NCBI RefSeq assembly: GCF_003344625.1
Contig: NZ_QPKJ02000002.1
Coordinates: 558,001-622,000 of the forward strand
Direction of reading: 5' to 3'
Origin: Solirubrobacter deserti
GTDB taxonomy: Bacteria > Actinomycetota > Thermoleophilia > Solirubrobacterales > Solirubrobacteraceae
DNA: 64,000 nt
Position 1 is the first letter of the stretch. Each line of letters opens with the position of its first letter. Below the pieces are notes generated by a model. That model ran no database searches. It was not told the DNA's origin and saw only the letters and a program-made list of their open reading frames with translations. A program made the translations under genes and the position numbers. Shown here piece by piece: positions 16,529 through 25,007 of the stretch.

Positions 16529-16543
16529 GCCCCGTGATGGGGC
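16529..16543 (-). promoter_or_regulatory. Riboswitch expression-platform hairpin
   Basis: Directly after the aptamer on the transcript is a 5-bp GC hairpin (GCCCC-N5-GGGGC). It lies between the P1 stem and the ribosome-binding site of the MetE-type gene. No U-run follows, so control of translation or Rho access is more likely than intrinsic termination. Confidence 0.4.
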
Positions 16544-16703
16544 GGAGTCGACAGGTCTTCGGGCTCGGACGCGATCGAGGCGGCCGCCTTCCCAGGCACG
16601 ATGCCCAGTGGCGAGTGGCCGCGTCGCACGTCCCCACCGCTGCGCGCCAGCTCCGGACTTGGACCGGATTCCCTGACCCGTTGCTTCGGGTGCGATCGAC
16701 TCC
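16544..16703 (-). promoter_or_regulatory. Cobalamin (B12) riboswitch
   Basis: Read on the minus strand, the 5' leader of the MetE-type gene carries the cobalamin-aptamer elements in order: GGGAAUCCGGU, then CCAAGUCCGGAGCUG with CGCGCAGCGGUG, then GCCACU, CUGGGAAGGC, and the B12-box form GAGCCCGAAGACCUGUCG. The closing P1 stem is visible as GGAGUCGA (complement of 16696-16703) pairing with UCGACUCC (complement of 16544-16551). These match the actinobacterial form of the Cbl class from memory. High cobalamin would be expected to lower expression of the downstream gene. The roughly 65 bases between aptamer and start hold a short hairpin and the ribosome-binding site. The divergent thioesterase promoter abuts the 5' end. 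Confidence 0.88.
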
Positions 16704-16746
16704 TCCGGGAAGGCTACCGGCCACCTCCGACGGTACTCTCGGTTGC

Positions 16747-17235
16747 ATGACGCAACGCTCGCGCACCCACGACTGGGCCGACCCGATGATCACCGCCCAG
16801 GCCGCGGCCGAGCTGCCGGGGCTCGAAGCCATCCGCAGGATCGCCGCGGGCGAGCTCCCGCCCCCGCCGATCGCGTCGCTGCTGGACTTCGAGATCACGC
16901 TCGTGGAAGAAGGTCGCGTGATCTTCGCGGTCACGCCGCGCGAGTGGATGTACAACCCGATCGGCTCCGTGCACGGCGGCGTGGCCGCCACGCTGCTGGA
17001 CTCCTCGCTCGGCTGCGCGATCCACACGGTGCTGCCCGCGGGCGCGCGCTACACGACGACCGACCTGCACGTGCGCTACGTGCGCGCGATGACGGCGGAG
17101 ACCGGCCGCGTGCTGGCCGACTCGCGCGTGGTCCACGCGGGTCGCAAGCTCGCCACCTCGGAAGGGCGCCTGTACGCCGAGAGCGACCCCGAGCGCCTGT
17201 TCGCGCACGCGACCACCTCCTGCCTGATCCTCTAA
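16747..17235 (+). CDS. PaaI-type hotdog-fold acyl-CoA thioesterase
   Basis: 162 residues. The hotdog helix motif NPIGSVHGGVAATLLDSSLG, with HGG and the catalytic Asp about six residues on, is typical of the PaaI/YbgC-like thioesterase family; the second half, TTDLHVRYVRAMT, is the matching strand. It should hydrolyse an acyl-CoA, substrate unknown. Frames that extend far upstream cross the riboswitch region of the opposite strand and are not credible. A TACTCT hexamer seven bases before the ATG suggests a leaderless mRNA. It ends 41 bases before the ECF sigma gene. Confidence 0.85.
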   Translation: MTQRSRTHDWADPMITAQAAAELPGLEAIRRIAAGELPPPPIASLLDFEITLVEEGRVIFAVTPREWMYNPIGSVHGGVAATLLDSSLGCAIHTVLPAGARYTTTDLHVRYVRAMTAETGRVLADSRVVHAGRKLATSEGRLYAESDPERLFAHATTSCLIL

Positions 17236-17276
17236 CCCCACGAACCGTTTCGGCGTCCGGTGGCAATGAGCGGGCA

Positions 17277-17828
17277 GTGTTGTCCACGCTCGAACTTCCG
17301 GACGCGACGATCATCGCCGCCTCCGTCTCGGACCCGCCGGCCTTCGCCGCCGTGTTCGACCGCCACTGGGCCGAGCTCCGCCGCTACTGCGTGAGCCGCG
17401 CCGCGGCGGTGGGGGAGGACCTCGCCGCCGAGACGTTCCGGCTCGCGTTCGACCGGCGCCGCCGCTACGACGCGCGCTACGCCGACGCCCGGCCGTGGCT
17501 GTACGGGATCGCCACGAACCTGCTGCGCCGGCACTTCCGCGACGCGGCCCGCCGCGGCGTGCCGCTCTTCACCCGCGCGTTCGGGTTCGAGGACGACGCG
17601 CTCGGCCGCGTCGAGGCGCAGGCGCTCGGCCCCGACCTCGCCGCCGCCCTGAAGACCGTCGCGGCCGCCGATCGCGACGCGCTCCTCCTGCACGCCTGGG
17701 CGGAGCTGACCTACACGGAGATCGCGCACGCCACCGGCATCCCGGTCGGCACGGTGCGCTCCCGCATCCACCGCGCGCGCACGCAGCTGCGCGCCCACCT
17801 CGAGGAGATCCACGATGAACGAGCTTGA
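17277..17828 (+). CDS. ECF-type RNA polymerase sigma factor
   Basis: 183 residues. Region 2 is FAAVFDRHWAELRRYCVSRA...EDLAAETFRLAFDRRRRYD with RPWLYGIATNLLRRHFRD; region 4 is ALLLHAWAELTYTEIAHATG followed by the recognition helix VGTVRSRIHRARTQLR. No ATG is available in frame; the GTG at 17277 gives a normal length. Its 3' end overlaps the next gene by 14 bases, a standard arrangement of an ECF sigma with its membrane partner. This is the group seen with CU044_5270-type partners in actinobacteria. The signal and regulon are unknown. Confidence 0.88.
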   Translation: MLSTLELPDATIIAASVSDPPAFAAVFDRHWAELRRYCVSRAAAVGEDLAAETFRLAFDRRRRYDARYADARPWLYGIATNLLRRHFRDAARRGVPLFTRAFGFEDDALGRVEAQALGPDLAAALKTVAAADRDALLLHAWAELTYTEIAHATGIPVGTVRSRIHRARTQLRAHLEEIHDERA

Positions 17829-18789
17829 GTGGCTGAACGAGCAGCGCCCCGAGGTGAAAGACGACGAGCCCGGTCGCGTGCGCGCCCGCCGGGAGCTGCG
17901 CGAGCACATCCGGCCGCGGCCGGACCGGCGCGCGGCGTGGCGGCCACGGCTGGCGTTCGCGTCCGTCGCCGCGCTCGTGGTGACCGGCGTGGCCATCGCC
18001 TGGCCCACCGGCGGGCCGGCGCCCGCGCCCGCACCGACCGTCCTCGCGCCCGAGGCGCCCGCGCCCGAGCTCGACGTCGCGCCGCTCGTCCTGCTGTCGG
18101 AGAGGATCGCGCAGGAGCCGGAGCCCCAGGGCGACGCGACGCTCGTCATCCGCAGCCAGCAGTACCCGGACGACAAGGCCATCCTCGGCCACGACCTCTA
18201 CCTCGACGACGGCCGCTACTACTACGGCGCCACCAGGGAGGAGCTCAAGGCCGCCGCGGTCAATAGCCGCTACCACGAGCCGCTCGTGAAGGCCGCGATC
18301 GCCGCGCCCGCCCTTCCGCCCGAGAAGGCGCGCCGCGCGATGGACGTCGCGGTGGGCGGCGGAAACGCGCCGAAGGTCAGCCGCTCGATCGAGGACAACC
18401 ACGTCTGGGTCGGCTCGATGGACGCCCTGCTGGCGGGTGCGGGCCGCAAGGACGTGCGGGCGGGCGTGATGACGCTGCTGCACACGATCGACACCGTCAA
18501 GGTGACCGAAGAGGGCGAGCTGCTCAAGCTCACCGCCACGGACTACCAGGGCGGCTACACCGAGAACCTCTTCGTCGACGCCGAGACCGGCGTCCCGCAG
18601 AAGTTCGAGGGCGGCGTGCCCGGCAAGACCCCGGACGTGGTGGTCGACTACGACGTCAAGCGCGTGACCGCCGCTAACTGGGCCGACGCGGCGGGAGAGG
18701 ACGCCGCCGGTCAAGCGCCGGCCGCGGATGCGGATCCGTCGCGGGAGCGGGCGGCTCCGGCTCCTCCGGCGAAGGCGCCGAAGCCCTAG
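17815..18789 (+). CDS. Membrane partner of ECF sigma (CU044_5270-like putative anti-sigma)
   Basis: 324 residues: a charged cytoplasmic N-terminus of about 40 residues with RVRARRELREHI, one membrane helix (LAFASVAALVVTGVAIAWP), a Pro/Ala linker, then a roughly 230-residue exported domain with a YYYG and KVTEEGELLKLT region. The N-terminus lacks a clear zinc anti-sigma HxxxCxxC motif. Overlap with the sigma gene argues that it controls sigma availability in response to an envelope cue. The last 116 bases overlap a small convergent membrane-protein gene; the Pro/Ala-rich C-terminal tail lies within that overlap. Confidence 0.75.
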   Translation: MNELEWLNEQRPEVKDDEPGRVRARRELREHIRPRPDRRAAWRPRLAFASVAALVVTGVAIAWPTGGPAPAPAPTVLAPEAPAPELDVAPLVLLSERIAQEPEPQGDATLVIRSQQYPDDKAILGHDLYLDDGRYYYGATREELKAAAVNSRYHEPLVKAAIAAPALPPEKARRAMDVAVGGGNAPKVSRSIEDNHVWVGSMDALLAGAGRKDVRAGVMTLLHTIDTVKVTEEGELLKLTATDYQGGYTENLFVDAETGVPQKFEGGVPGKTPDVVVDYDVKRVTAANWADAAGEDAAGQAPAADADPSRERAAPAPPAKAPKP

Positions 18790-18967
18790 CGCGCTCCTCG
18801 TCCTCGGAGCGTCCGACGAGGAAGAACACGAGCGAGACGCCGATCACGGACGCGATCCCGACCAGCGACAGCGCGATGCCCTGCCCGGCCGCGCTGTCGC
18901 TCCACAGGATCCAGACGACGATGCCGGCGACGATCATCGCGACCGTGGCTGCGATCCAGAGACGCAT
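18674..18967 (-). CDS. Small two-helix membrane protein, unknown function
   Basis: 97 residues from the ATG MRLWIAATVAM; longer frames run into the coding sequence of the divergent GH13 gene and are rejected. Two hydrophobic helices (about 3-22 and 30-52) end in FFLVGRSEDEERARA, followed by a Pro/Arg-rich cytoplasmic tail of 40 residues. The tail is encoded opposite the end of the ECF partner gene, so its composition is partly forced. The two helices with a short polar turn look real. No family recognised. Confidence 0.55.
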   Translation of the reverse strand: MRLWIAATVAMIVAGIVVWILWSDSAAGQGIALSLVGIASVIGVSLVFFLVGRSEDEERARASAPSPEEPEPPAPATDPHPRPALDRRRPLPPRRPS

Positions 18968-18988
18968 TCCTGCAGCATAATCGCGGGC

Positions 18989-20476
18989 ATGTCTGAGCCG
19001 GCGTGGTGGCAGCGGGGCGCCATCTACCAGATCTATCCACGTTCGTTCGCGGACTCGAACGGGGACGGGATCGGTGACCTGAAGGGCATCACCGGCAGGC
19101 TCGACCATCTCGCGAGCCTCCAGGTCGAGGGCATCTGGCTGAGCCCGATCTTCACCTCGCCGATGGCCGACTTCGGCTACGACGTGGCCGACTACTGCGA
19201 CGTCGACCCGGTCTTCGGCACGCTCGCCGACCTCGACGAGCTCGTCGCCGAGAGCCACGCGCGCGGCATCAAGGTCATCCTCGACTGGGTCCCGAACCAC
19301 AGCTCCGACCAGCACCCGTGGTTTCTCGAGAGCCGCTCGTCGAAGGACAACCCCAAGCGCGACTGGTACGTCTGGCGCGACGAGCCCAACGACTGGATGT
19401 CGGTGTTCACCGCCTGCGGCCCGGCGTGGACGTTGGACCCCACGACCGGCCAGTACTACCTGCACAGCTTCATGCCCCAGCAGCCCGACCTCAACTGGGA
19501 CAACCCCGAGGTCGAGGCCGCCATGCACGACGTGATCCGCTTCTGGATGGACCGGGGCGTCGACGGCCTGCGGCTGGACGCGATCGCCAAGATCGCCAAG
19601 GACCCGCTGCTGCGCGACCACGTCGGCGCGCACCGTCGCCACGACGAGGACTGGGAGTCGATCCACGAGCGCCTGCGCGGCATCCGGCGCGTCGTCGACG
19701 AATACGAGGACCGCATGATCGTGGGGGAGGTCGCGCTGGACGACCTGCACCGCGTCGTGGCCTACCTCGAGTACGGCGACCAGCTGCACATGGCGCACAA
19801 CTTCGTCTTCATCGACCAGGAGTGGGACGCGGACTCCTACTCCACGTCGATCGACGACTTCGAACGCCTGGCCGAGGATCACGCCTGGCCGGCCTGGTTT
19901 CTGGCCAACCACGACAACCCCCGGCCGCGCAGCCGCTTCGACCACGACGGGCTCGGCGCCGAGCGGGCGCGGGCGATCCTGGTCATGCTCTACGCGCTCA
20001 AGGGCACGCCGTTCATCTACCAGGGCGAAGAGCTCGGGCTGCCGGACGCGCCCATCCCGCCCGACCGCGTCGTCGACGTCGACGGCCGCGATCCCGAGCG
20101 CGCCCCGATCCCGTGGACGCCGGACGCGCCCGGCCACGGCTTCACCACCGCCGACCAGGCGTGGCTGCCGTTCGTCGACGAGGCCGCCGCGCTCAACGCG
20201 GCCACGCAGGACCAGGACCCGGCGTCCACGCTCAACCTGACCCGCGCGCTCGCCGCGCTCAGGCTGACCGGGGAGCAGAGGATGGTCGACCTCGGCCCGG
20301 GCATCGTCGCCTTCACCCGCGCCGACACCTACCTGGTCGCGATCAACTTCACCAGCCACGAGCTGGCGCTGGCCGCGACCGGGACGCTCGTGCTCTCGAG
20401 CGACCCGGCGCGCACCGAGGCGAGCGCCTCGCTCGCACCGAGCGAGGCGCTCATTCTGCGGCTAGGAGTTCGCTGA
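18989..20476 (+). CDS. GH13 alpha-glucosidase (oligo-1,6-glucosidase / trehalose-utilising type)
   Basis: 495 residues. The start MSEPAWWQRGAIYQIYPRSF is the classic GH13 beginning; QIYPRSF is the first conserved region. Catalytic residues are visible: nucleophile D197 in GLRLDA, acid/base E247 in IVGEV, and transition-state D309 in ANHDNP. Length and subfamily look like intracellular alpha-glucosidases that split short alpha-1,4 or alpha-1,6 glucosides. No signal peptide, so it should act on sugars brought in by the adjacent importer (minus strand, 150 bases away). A CATAAT hexamer seven bases before the ATG suggests a leaderless transcript; the small membrane-protein gene is divergent and 21 bases away. 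Confidence 0.88.
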   Translation: MSEPAWWQRGAIYQIYPRSFADSNGDGIGDLKGITGRLDHLASLQVEGIWLSPIFTSPMADFGYDVADYCDVDPVFGTLADLDELVAESHARGIKVILDWVPNHSSDQHPWFLESRSSKDNPKRDWYVWRDEPNDWMSVFTACGPAWTLDPTTGQYYLHSFMPQQPDLNWDNPEVEAAMHDVIRFWMDRGVDGLRLDAIAKIAKDPLLRDHVGAHRRHDEDWESIHERLRGIRRVVDEYEDRMIVGEVALDDLHRVVAYLEYGDQLHMAHNFVFIDQEWDADSYSTSIDDFERLAEDHAWPAWFLANHDNPRPRSRFDHDGLGAERARAILVMLYALKGTPFIYQGEELGLPDAPIPPDRVVDVDGRDPERAPIPWTPDAPGHGFTTADQAWLPFVDEAAALNAATQDQDPASTLNLTRALAALRLTGEQRMVDLGPGIVAFTRADTYLVAINFTSHELALAATGTLVLSSDPARTEASASLAPSEALILRLGVR

Positions 20477-20540
20477 CGAATGTGCGGTGCGCCTGATGTG
20501 GTACAGCCGCCCGTGCCTCGCGCCGCCCGCGACAAGTGAT

Positions 20541-20557
20541 GCGTGCCTCTGGCACGT
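20541..20557. terminator. Short hairpin between convergent GH13 and sugC-like genes
   Basis: The only structure I see in the 152-base gap is a CGTGCC-TCT-GGCACG hairpin (plus one flanking G-U pair). No T-run. It may mark both gene ends; support is weak. The rest of the gap is featureless. Confidence 0.3.
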
Positions 20558-20628
20558 GAACGTCGTGGGTGGCGCGAGGTGCCGCGGATGTGCCGCAGCA
20601 GGTGTGCCGGTATTCGTCAGTGGGCTCC

Positions 20629-21810
20629 TCATCGGCTTGACAGCGCCTCGCCGGTGTCGGCGTCGAAGAAGTGCAGCTTGGTGGCGTCGACCCAGACCTC
20701 GGTCTCCTCGCCGACCTTGACCCTGGACTCCGCGTCCAGGCGCGCGACGACGACCGCGCCCTGGTCGGAGAGCTCGGCCACGCCGCCCGCGTCCGCGAGC
20801 AGGTCGTCGACCTGCGCGGACTCCACGGTGCTGTCGCCGGCCGGGAAATGGACGTAGTACTCGGCGCCCATCGCCTCGACGAGGTCGAACTTCGTCTTGA
20901 ACGTCGTGCCGCGCTCGCGCTGGTCGACGCCGACGTGCCTGGCGTCCTCGAAGTCCTCGGGCCGGATGCCGGCGACCAGGTTCTTGCCGGCGTCCACGCG
21001 CCCGATCCGCTCGGCCACGTCCTGCGGCAGCTTGATGTCGACCATCGGCAGCTTGGCGACGCCGTTGTCGATCGTCGCGGGCAGGAAGTTCATGCCCGGT
21101 GAGCCGATGAAGCCGGCCACGAACAGGTTCTTCGGGTTGTTGTAGAGCTCCATCGGCGACGCGACCTGCTGGAGGACCCCGTGGAGCATGATCGCGACGC
21201 GGTCGCCCAGCGTCATGGCCTCGGTCTGGTCGTGGGTCACGTAGACCGTGGTGGTGTTCAGGCGGTGCTGGATGCGCGCCACCTCGGCCCGCATCTGCAC
21301 GCGCAGCTTGGCGTCCAGGTTCGACAGCGGCTCGTCCATCAGGAACGCCTTCGGGTTGCGCACGATCGCGCGCCCCATGGCCACGCGCTGGCGCTGGCCG
21401 CCGGACAGGTTCGCCGGCTTGCGGTCCAGGTGGTTCTGGAGGTCGAGGATGTCGGCCGCCTCGTTGACCTTGGAGTCGATCTCGCTCTGAGGGCGCTTGG
21501 CCAGCTTGAGCGCGAACGCGATGTTGTCGCGCACGGTCATGTGCGGGTACAGCGCGTAGCTCTGGAACACCATCGCGATGTCGCGGTCGCGCGGCGCCTT
21601 CTTGTTGACCACCTCGCCGCCGATCCGCAGCTCGCCGGAGGAGATGTCCTCCAGCCCCGCGATCATGTTCAGGGCGGTCGACTTCCCGCAGCCCGACGGG
21701 CCGACGAGGATCATGAACTCCCCGTCCGCGATCTCCAGGTTGAGGTCCTTCACGGCCGTGTAGCCGTCCGAGTAGGTCTTGGTGACGCGGTCGAGAACGA
21801 TGTCAGCCAT
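20629..21810 (-). CDS. sugC: Sugar ABC importer ATPase (SugC/MsmK/UgpC type)
   Basis: 393 residues from ATG MADIVLDRVTKTY; a longer frame would overlap the upstream permease. Walker A GPSGCGKST, Q-loop MVFQSYALYPHMTV, signature LSGGQRQRVAMGRAIV, Walker B AFLMDEPLSNLDAKLR and switch VYVTHDQTEAM are all intact. The C-terminal 130 residues form the MalK/UgpC-type regulatory beta-domain (GIRPEDF). It powers the importer encoded by the three upstream genes; such ATPases are sometimes shared by several sugar importers. It is last in the operon, five bases after the permease. Confidence 0.85.
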   Translation of the reverse strand: MADIVLDRVTKTYSDGYTAVKDLNLEIADGEFMILVGPSGCGKSTALNMIAGLEDISSGELRIGGEVVNKKAPRDRDIAMVFQSYALYPHMTVRDNIAFALKLAKRPQSEIDSKVNEAADILDLQNHLDRKPANLSGGQRQRVAMGRAIVRNPKAFLMDEPLSNLDAKLRVQMRAEVARIQHRLNTTTVYVTHDQTEAMTLGDRVAIMLHGVLQQVASPMELYNNPKNLFVAGFIGSPGMNFLPATIDNGVAKLPMVDIKLPQDVAERIGRVDAGKNLVAGIRPEDFEDARHVGVDQRERGTTFKTKFDLVEAMGAEYYVHFPAGDSTVESAQVDDLLADAGGVAELSDQGAVVVARLDAESRVKVGEETEVWVDATKLHFFDADTGEALSSR

Positions 21811-21815
21811 GTCGG

Positions 21816-22652
21816 TTACCCCTTGACCGCGCCGGACGTCAGGCCGGACACGATTCGCCGCTGGAAGATCAGGACCATGATCAGGATCGGGATGGTCACG
21901 ACCACCGCGCCGGCGGCGATCGCTCCCGAGGGATCGGTGAACTGCGAGGCGCCGCGGAAGAACGACAGCGCCACCGGAGCGGTGCGCGCCGCGTCGGTCG
22001 AGGTGAGCACGTTCGCGAACAGGAAGTCGTTCCAGGCCGCGATGAACGCGAGGATGCCGGCGGTGAACACGCCCGGCATGGCCAGCGGCAGGATCACGCG
22101 CCGGAAGGCCTGCATGCCGGTCGCGCCGTCCATCTGCGCCGCTTTCTCCAGATCCCACGGGATCTCTCTGAAGAACGCCGAGAGCGTGTAGATCGACAAC
22201 GGCAGCGCGAACGACAGGTACGGCAGGATCAGGCCGGGCCAGGTGTCATAGAGCCCGACCACGCGCCAGACGTTGAACAGGCCGCCGACCACGGAGATCG
22301 CCGGGAACATCGACACGGCCAGGGCGCCCGCGAGGATCAGCGTCTTGCCCGGGAAGTCCAGGCGCGTGATGGCGTAGGCCGCCATCGAGGCGAACGCGAG
22401 CGCCAGGACCGTCGTGATCAGCGCGATGCCGATCGAGTTGATGATCGCGCGGTTGAAGCCGAGGCCCTCCTCGAACACCGCGCTGTAGTTCTCGAGCGTC
22501 CATTCCTTCGGCCAGAAGGACTGATCGCCGATCGTCTCCGGCGTCTTGAGCGACAGCGACAGGATCCAGATCACGGGGATCAGCGCGTAGAACAGCACCA
22601 CGACGGTCCCGATCCCCCACAGGATCTTCTGGTTGCGGGTGTATTGCTCCAT
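21816..22652 (-). CDS. sugB: Sugar ABC importer permease 2 (SugB/MalG type)
   Basis: 278 residues, six helices. The coupling helix [20 protein letters not shown] (EAA motif, before PLAMPG) and the N-terminal [13 protein letters not shown] segment are typical of MalG-like permeases. It forms the channel with the upstream MalF-like protein. Six bases separate the two genes. Confidence 0.88.
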   Translation of the reverse strand: MEQYTRNQKILWGIGTVVVLFYALIPVIWILSLSLKTPETIGDQSFWPKEWTLENYSAVFEEGLGFNRAIINSIGIALITTVLALAFASMAAYAITRLDFPGKTLILAGALAVSMFPAISVVGGLFNVWRVVGLYDTWPGLILPYLSFALPLSIYTLSAFFREIPWDLEKAAQMDGATGMQAFRRVILPLAMPGVFTAGILAFIAAWNDFLFANVLTSTDAARTAPVALSFFRGASQFTDPSGAIAAGAVVVTIPILIMVLIFQRRIVSGLTSGAVKG

Positions 22653-22658
22653 GGCCCG

Positions 22659-23579
22659 TTACCTCCTCTCCGGGCTCGCGCCCAGGAAGCGGAAGAAGAT
22701 GAACGCGATGATCATCACGCAGATGAAGATCAGGATCGAGACGGCCGATCCGAGGCCGAGGTTGAGCCGGTTGACCAGCTGCTCGTAGCCCAGCAGCGAC
22801 ACCGACTCGGTGTCGTTGGCGCCGCGCGTGATGATGAACAGCGAGTCGTAGATGCGGAACGCGTCGAGCGTGCGGAACAGCACCGCGACCATCAGCGCCG
22901 GTTTGATCAGCGGCAGCGTGATCTTCACGAAGCGCTGCCACGCGCTCGCCCCGTCCATCTTCGCGGCCTTGTAGAGGTCGTCCGGGATCAGCGCCAGGCC
23001 GCCCAGGAGCAGCAGGGCGATGAACGGCGTCGTCTTCCAGACCTCCGCCGTGATGATCACGACCATCGACCCCCAGTGCGTCGTGAGCGGCGGGGGCTCC
23101 AGGTTGAACAAGCTGGTCGCGAAGCCCGTGGCGGGGTCGAACGCGAGCCGCCACGCGAACGCGGCCACGACCGTGACGGCGCCGTAGGGCACCAGCACGG
23201 ACGCGCGGATCGCGGTCCGGGCGAAGATCGCCCGGTACATCGCCTGCGCGATCAGCATGCCGAGCACGAGCTCGAGCAGCACGGAGACGACCGTGATGAT
23301 CATCGTGTTGGTGAACGCGCCCCACCACGTGCTCGACGTGAGCACGGCGATGTAGTTCGAGAGGCCGACGAACTCGCCGGCGTCCGGGAAGCGCAGGTCC
23401 TCGCGGCGCAGCGAGAGCCAGAACGCGTACAGGATCGGGAACCCGGCGACGAGCGCCATCACCAGGACGGCGGGGGCGCACAGGATGTAGGCGAGCTTGC
23501 GCTCGGCCTTCGCACGGTCGGTCAGGCCCGTGTGCTGCGTGGGCGTGGTGGCCTGGGCGGTCTCAGCGGCGACGGCCAT
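22659..23579 (-). CDS. sugA: Sugar ABC importer permease 1 (SugA/MalF type)
   Basis: 306 residues, six helices, with a coupling motif YKAAKMDGASAWQRFVKITL before PLIKPA. A cytoplasmic N-terminus of about 25 residues precedes the first helix (AERKLAYILCAPAVLVMALV). Its ATG overlaps the stop of the binding-protein gene by one base (ATGA), so it is translationally coupled to it. Confidence 0.88.
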   Translation of the reverse strand: MAVAAETAQATTPTQHTGLTDRAKAERKLAYILCAPAVLVMALVAGFPILYAFWLSLRREDLRFPDAGEFVGLSNYIAVLTSSTWWGAFTNTMIITVVSVLLELVLGMLIAQAMYRAIFARTAIRASVLVPYGAVTVVAAFAWRLAFDPATGFATSLFNLEPPPLTTHWGSMVVIITAEVWKTTPFIALLLLGGLALIPDDLYKAAKMDGASAWQRFVKITLPLIKPALMVAVLFRTLDAFRIYDSLFIITRGANDTESVSLLGYEQLVNRLNLGLGSAVSILIFICVMIIAFIFFRFLGASPERR

Positions 23580-24838
23580 CAGTACATCCCTCCGTCCGCA
23601 AGCGTGTTCAACCGGTCACGCAGCGTGTTGATCGCCTGCTCGGGGTTGATCGCGGCCGGCGGGTGCAGGGAATCCTGGATCGCCAGCGTCACGTCGGAGT
23701 ACGAGGGCGTCGGGGGCCGCACGACCGAGTCCTTGAGCTGCTCGCGCAGCAGGTCGGCGAACGGGTAGACCTTGCGGACCTCGGGATCGTCGTAGACCGC
23801 GTTCATGACGGGCGGCAGGCCCTCGTTGATGGCCTCCTGTGCCTGCCACTTCTGCTGTGTCATGCAGAGCGCGGCCTCCATCGCCAGCTTGGGGTTGCGC
23901 CCGCTCTTCGGGACGCCGAGGTTCTGGCCGCCGATCGAGACGCGGCTCGGCTCGCCCTTGTTGACCGCGGGCCAGCGCGCGTACCCCATGTTCTTGAAGA
24001 CCTCGGCGGTCACCTCGGACGTCTCGGCGTCCGCACGGGCGGCCGCGTAGACGTACGGCCAGTTGAGCATGAAGGCGCCCTTGCCGGCCTCGAAGGCGAG
24101 GCGGGCCTGGTCCTCCTGCGCGGTCGACAGCGACGGATCGGCGCGGCCCGAGCGTGCGACGTCACGGATGATCGTCGCCGCCTTGACCGCGGCCTCGTCG
24201 AGCACCGGACGGCCCTCGGCGTCGACGATCTCCCCGCCGGCCGAGGAGACGAGGTTGTTGAACCAGACGACGTAGCCCTCGTACTTGTTGCCCTGCTCGA
24301 GGATGTTGCCCTGGCCGGCCGGCAGCTCCTTGGCCATCTGGATCATCTCGTCCCAGGTCTCGGGTGCCCTGGGGACGAGGTCCTTGCGGTACCAGAGCAG
24401 CTGCACGTTGGTGTTCAACGGGACGCCGTAGATCTTGTCCTCCCACGTCACCGACTCGGCGGGGCCCGGCAGGACGTCCTCCAGCGCGTCCTCCTTGTCG
24501 GCGCCCGTGAGCTCGGTCAGCCATCCCGCCTCGGCGAACTCGGGCGTGTAGATGGTGTCCATGTTGATGATGTCCATGTTCTTGTCGCCCGCGGCGAGGC
24601 GACGCACGAACAGCTCGCGGGTGGCGTCGGCGCTGTTGGCGACCGGCAGCTGCCTGATCCTGTAGCGCCCGCCTGACTGCTGGCTGCACTCGGCGGCCGC
24701 CTTGGTGTTCGTGCCGCCCGGGTCGATCGGGCCGACGAAGTTGAGGGTGACCGGCCCTCCGCTCGAGCCTCCGCACCCCGCGACGATGGCGGCAGCCGTA
24801 GCCGCAATGGCCACTGCTCCCGGTCCCGCACGCCTCAT
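23579..24838 (-). CDS. lpqY: Sugar-binding lipoprotein of ABC importer, LpqY-like (trehalose)
   Basis: 419 residues with a lipoprotein signal ending IVAGCGG. The mature protein is a family-1 sugar-binding protein. Segments resemble mycobacterial LpqY as I recall it: GGRYRIRQLPVANSA, RLAAGDKNMDI, FAEAGWLTEL, LPGPAESVTW, YGVPLNTNVQLLWYRKDLV. LpqY-SugABC imports trehalose. The operon order here (binder, two permeases, ATPase) is the same, and LacI, GH13 and debranching-type genes lie on either side, so trehalose or a short alpha-glucoside is the best guess for ligand. A ribosome-binding site GGGGAGAGGAG lies just upstream and a clear promoter about 100 bases upstream. Confidence 0.82.
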   Translation of the reverse strand: MRRAGPGAVAIAATAAAIVAGCGGSSGGPVTLNFVGPIDPGGTNTKAAAECSQQSGGRYRIRQLPVANSADATRELFVRRLAAGDKNMDIINMDTIYTPEFAEAGWLTELTGADKEDALEDVLPGPAESVTWEDKIYGVPLNTNVQLLWYRKDLVPRAPETWDEMIQMAKELPAGQGNILEQGNKYEGYVVWFNNLVSSAGGEIVDAEGRPVLDEAAVKAATIIRDVARSGRADPSLSTAQEDQARLAFEAGKGAFMLNWPYVYAAARADAETSEVTAEVFKNMGYARWPAVNKGEPSRVSIGGQNLGVPKSGRNPKLAMEAALCMTQQKWQAQEAINEGLPPVMNAVYDDPEVRKVYPFADLLREQLKDSVVRPPTPSYSDVTLAIQDSLHPPAAINPEQAINTLRDRLNTLADGGMY

Positions 24839-24932
24839 GTCTCTCCTCTCCCCCTACACGACGGAGGCGACCTCCGCCGTCAGATGCGACGAGGTTTCAG
24901 CAGCTGGTGCTGCCCCCTACTTCTTCGCCGGG

Positions 24933-24961
24933 GCTATACCCGGCTCCTGTGACGTTCGCAA
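24933..24961 (-). promoter_or_regulatory. Promoter of the lpqY-sugABC-like operon
   Basis: On the minus strand TTGCGA (24956-24961) is followed after exactly 17 bases by TATAGC (24933-24938), a good housekeeping-sigma spacing. The start site would fall about 88 bases before the start codon, leaving a leader of that length. An 8-bp inverted repeat lies 15 bases upstream of the -35 box. Confidence 0.6.
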
Positions 24962-24975
24962 CTTGACTGATGCCA

Positions 24976-24998
24976 TCGGGTGCTCCCCGTGCACCCGA
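24976..24998. promoter_or_regulatory. Inverted repeat TCGGGTGC-N7-GCACCCGA: operator or terminator
   Basis: A perfect 8-bp inverted repeat sits ten bases after the stop of the response-regulator gene and just upstream of the sugar-operon -35 box. It could be the regulator gene's terminator hairpin (no U-run) or an activator/LuxR-type site for the sugar operon. Sequence alone does not decide. Confidence 0.45.
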
Positions 24999-25007
24999 AT
25001 GGGCTAG

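Noticed and set aside
16477..16629. N-terminal extension of the MetE-type protein
   Set aside because: The extra 51 codons coincide with the cobalamin aptamer and expression platform, and a ribosome-binding site precedes the shorter start.
15649..16746. Long N-terminal extension of the thioesterase
   Set aside because: It would be antisense to the MetE-type gene and the riboswitch; the remaining 162 residues match a normal PaaI-type length.
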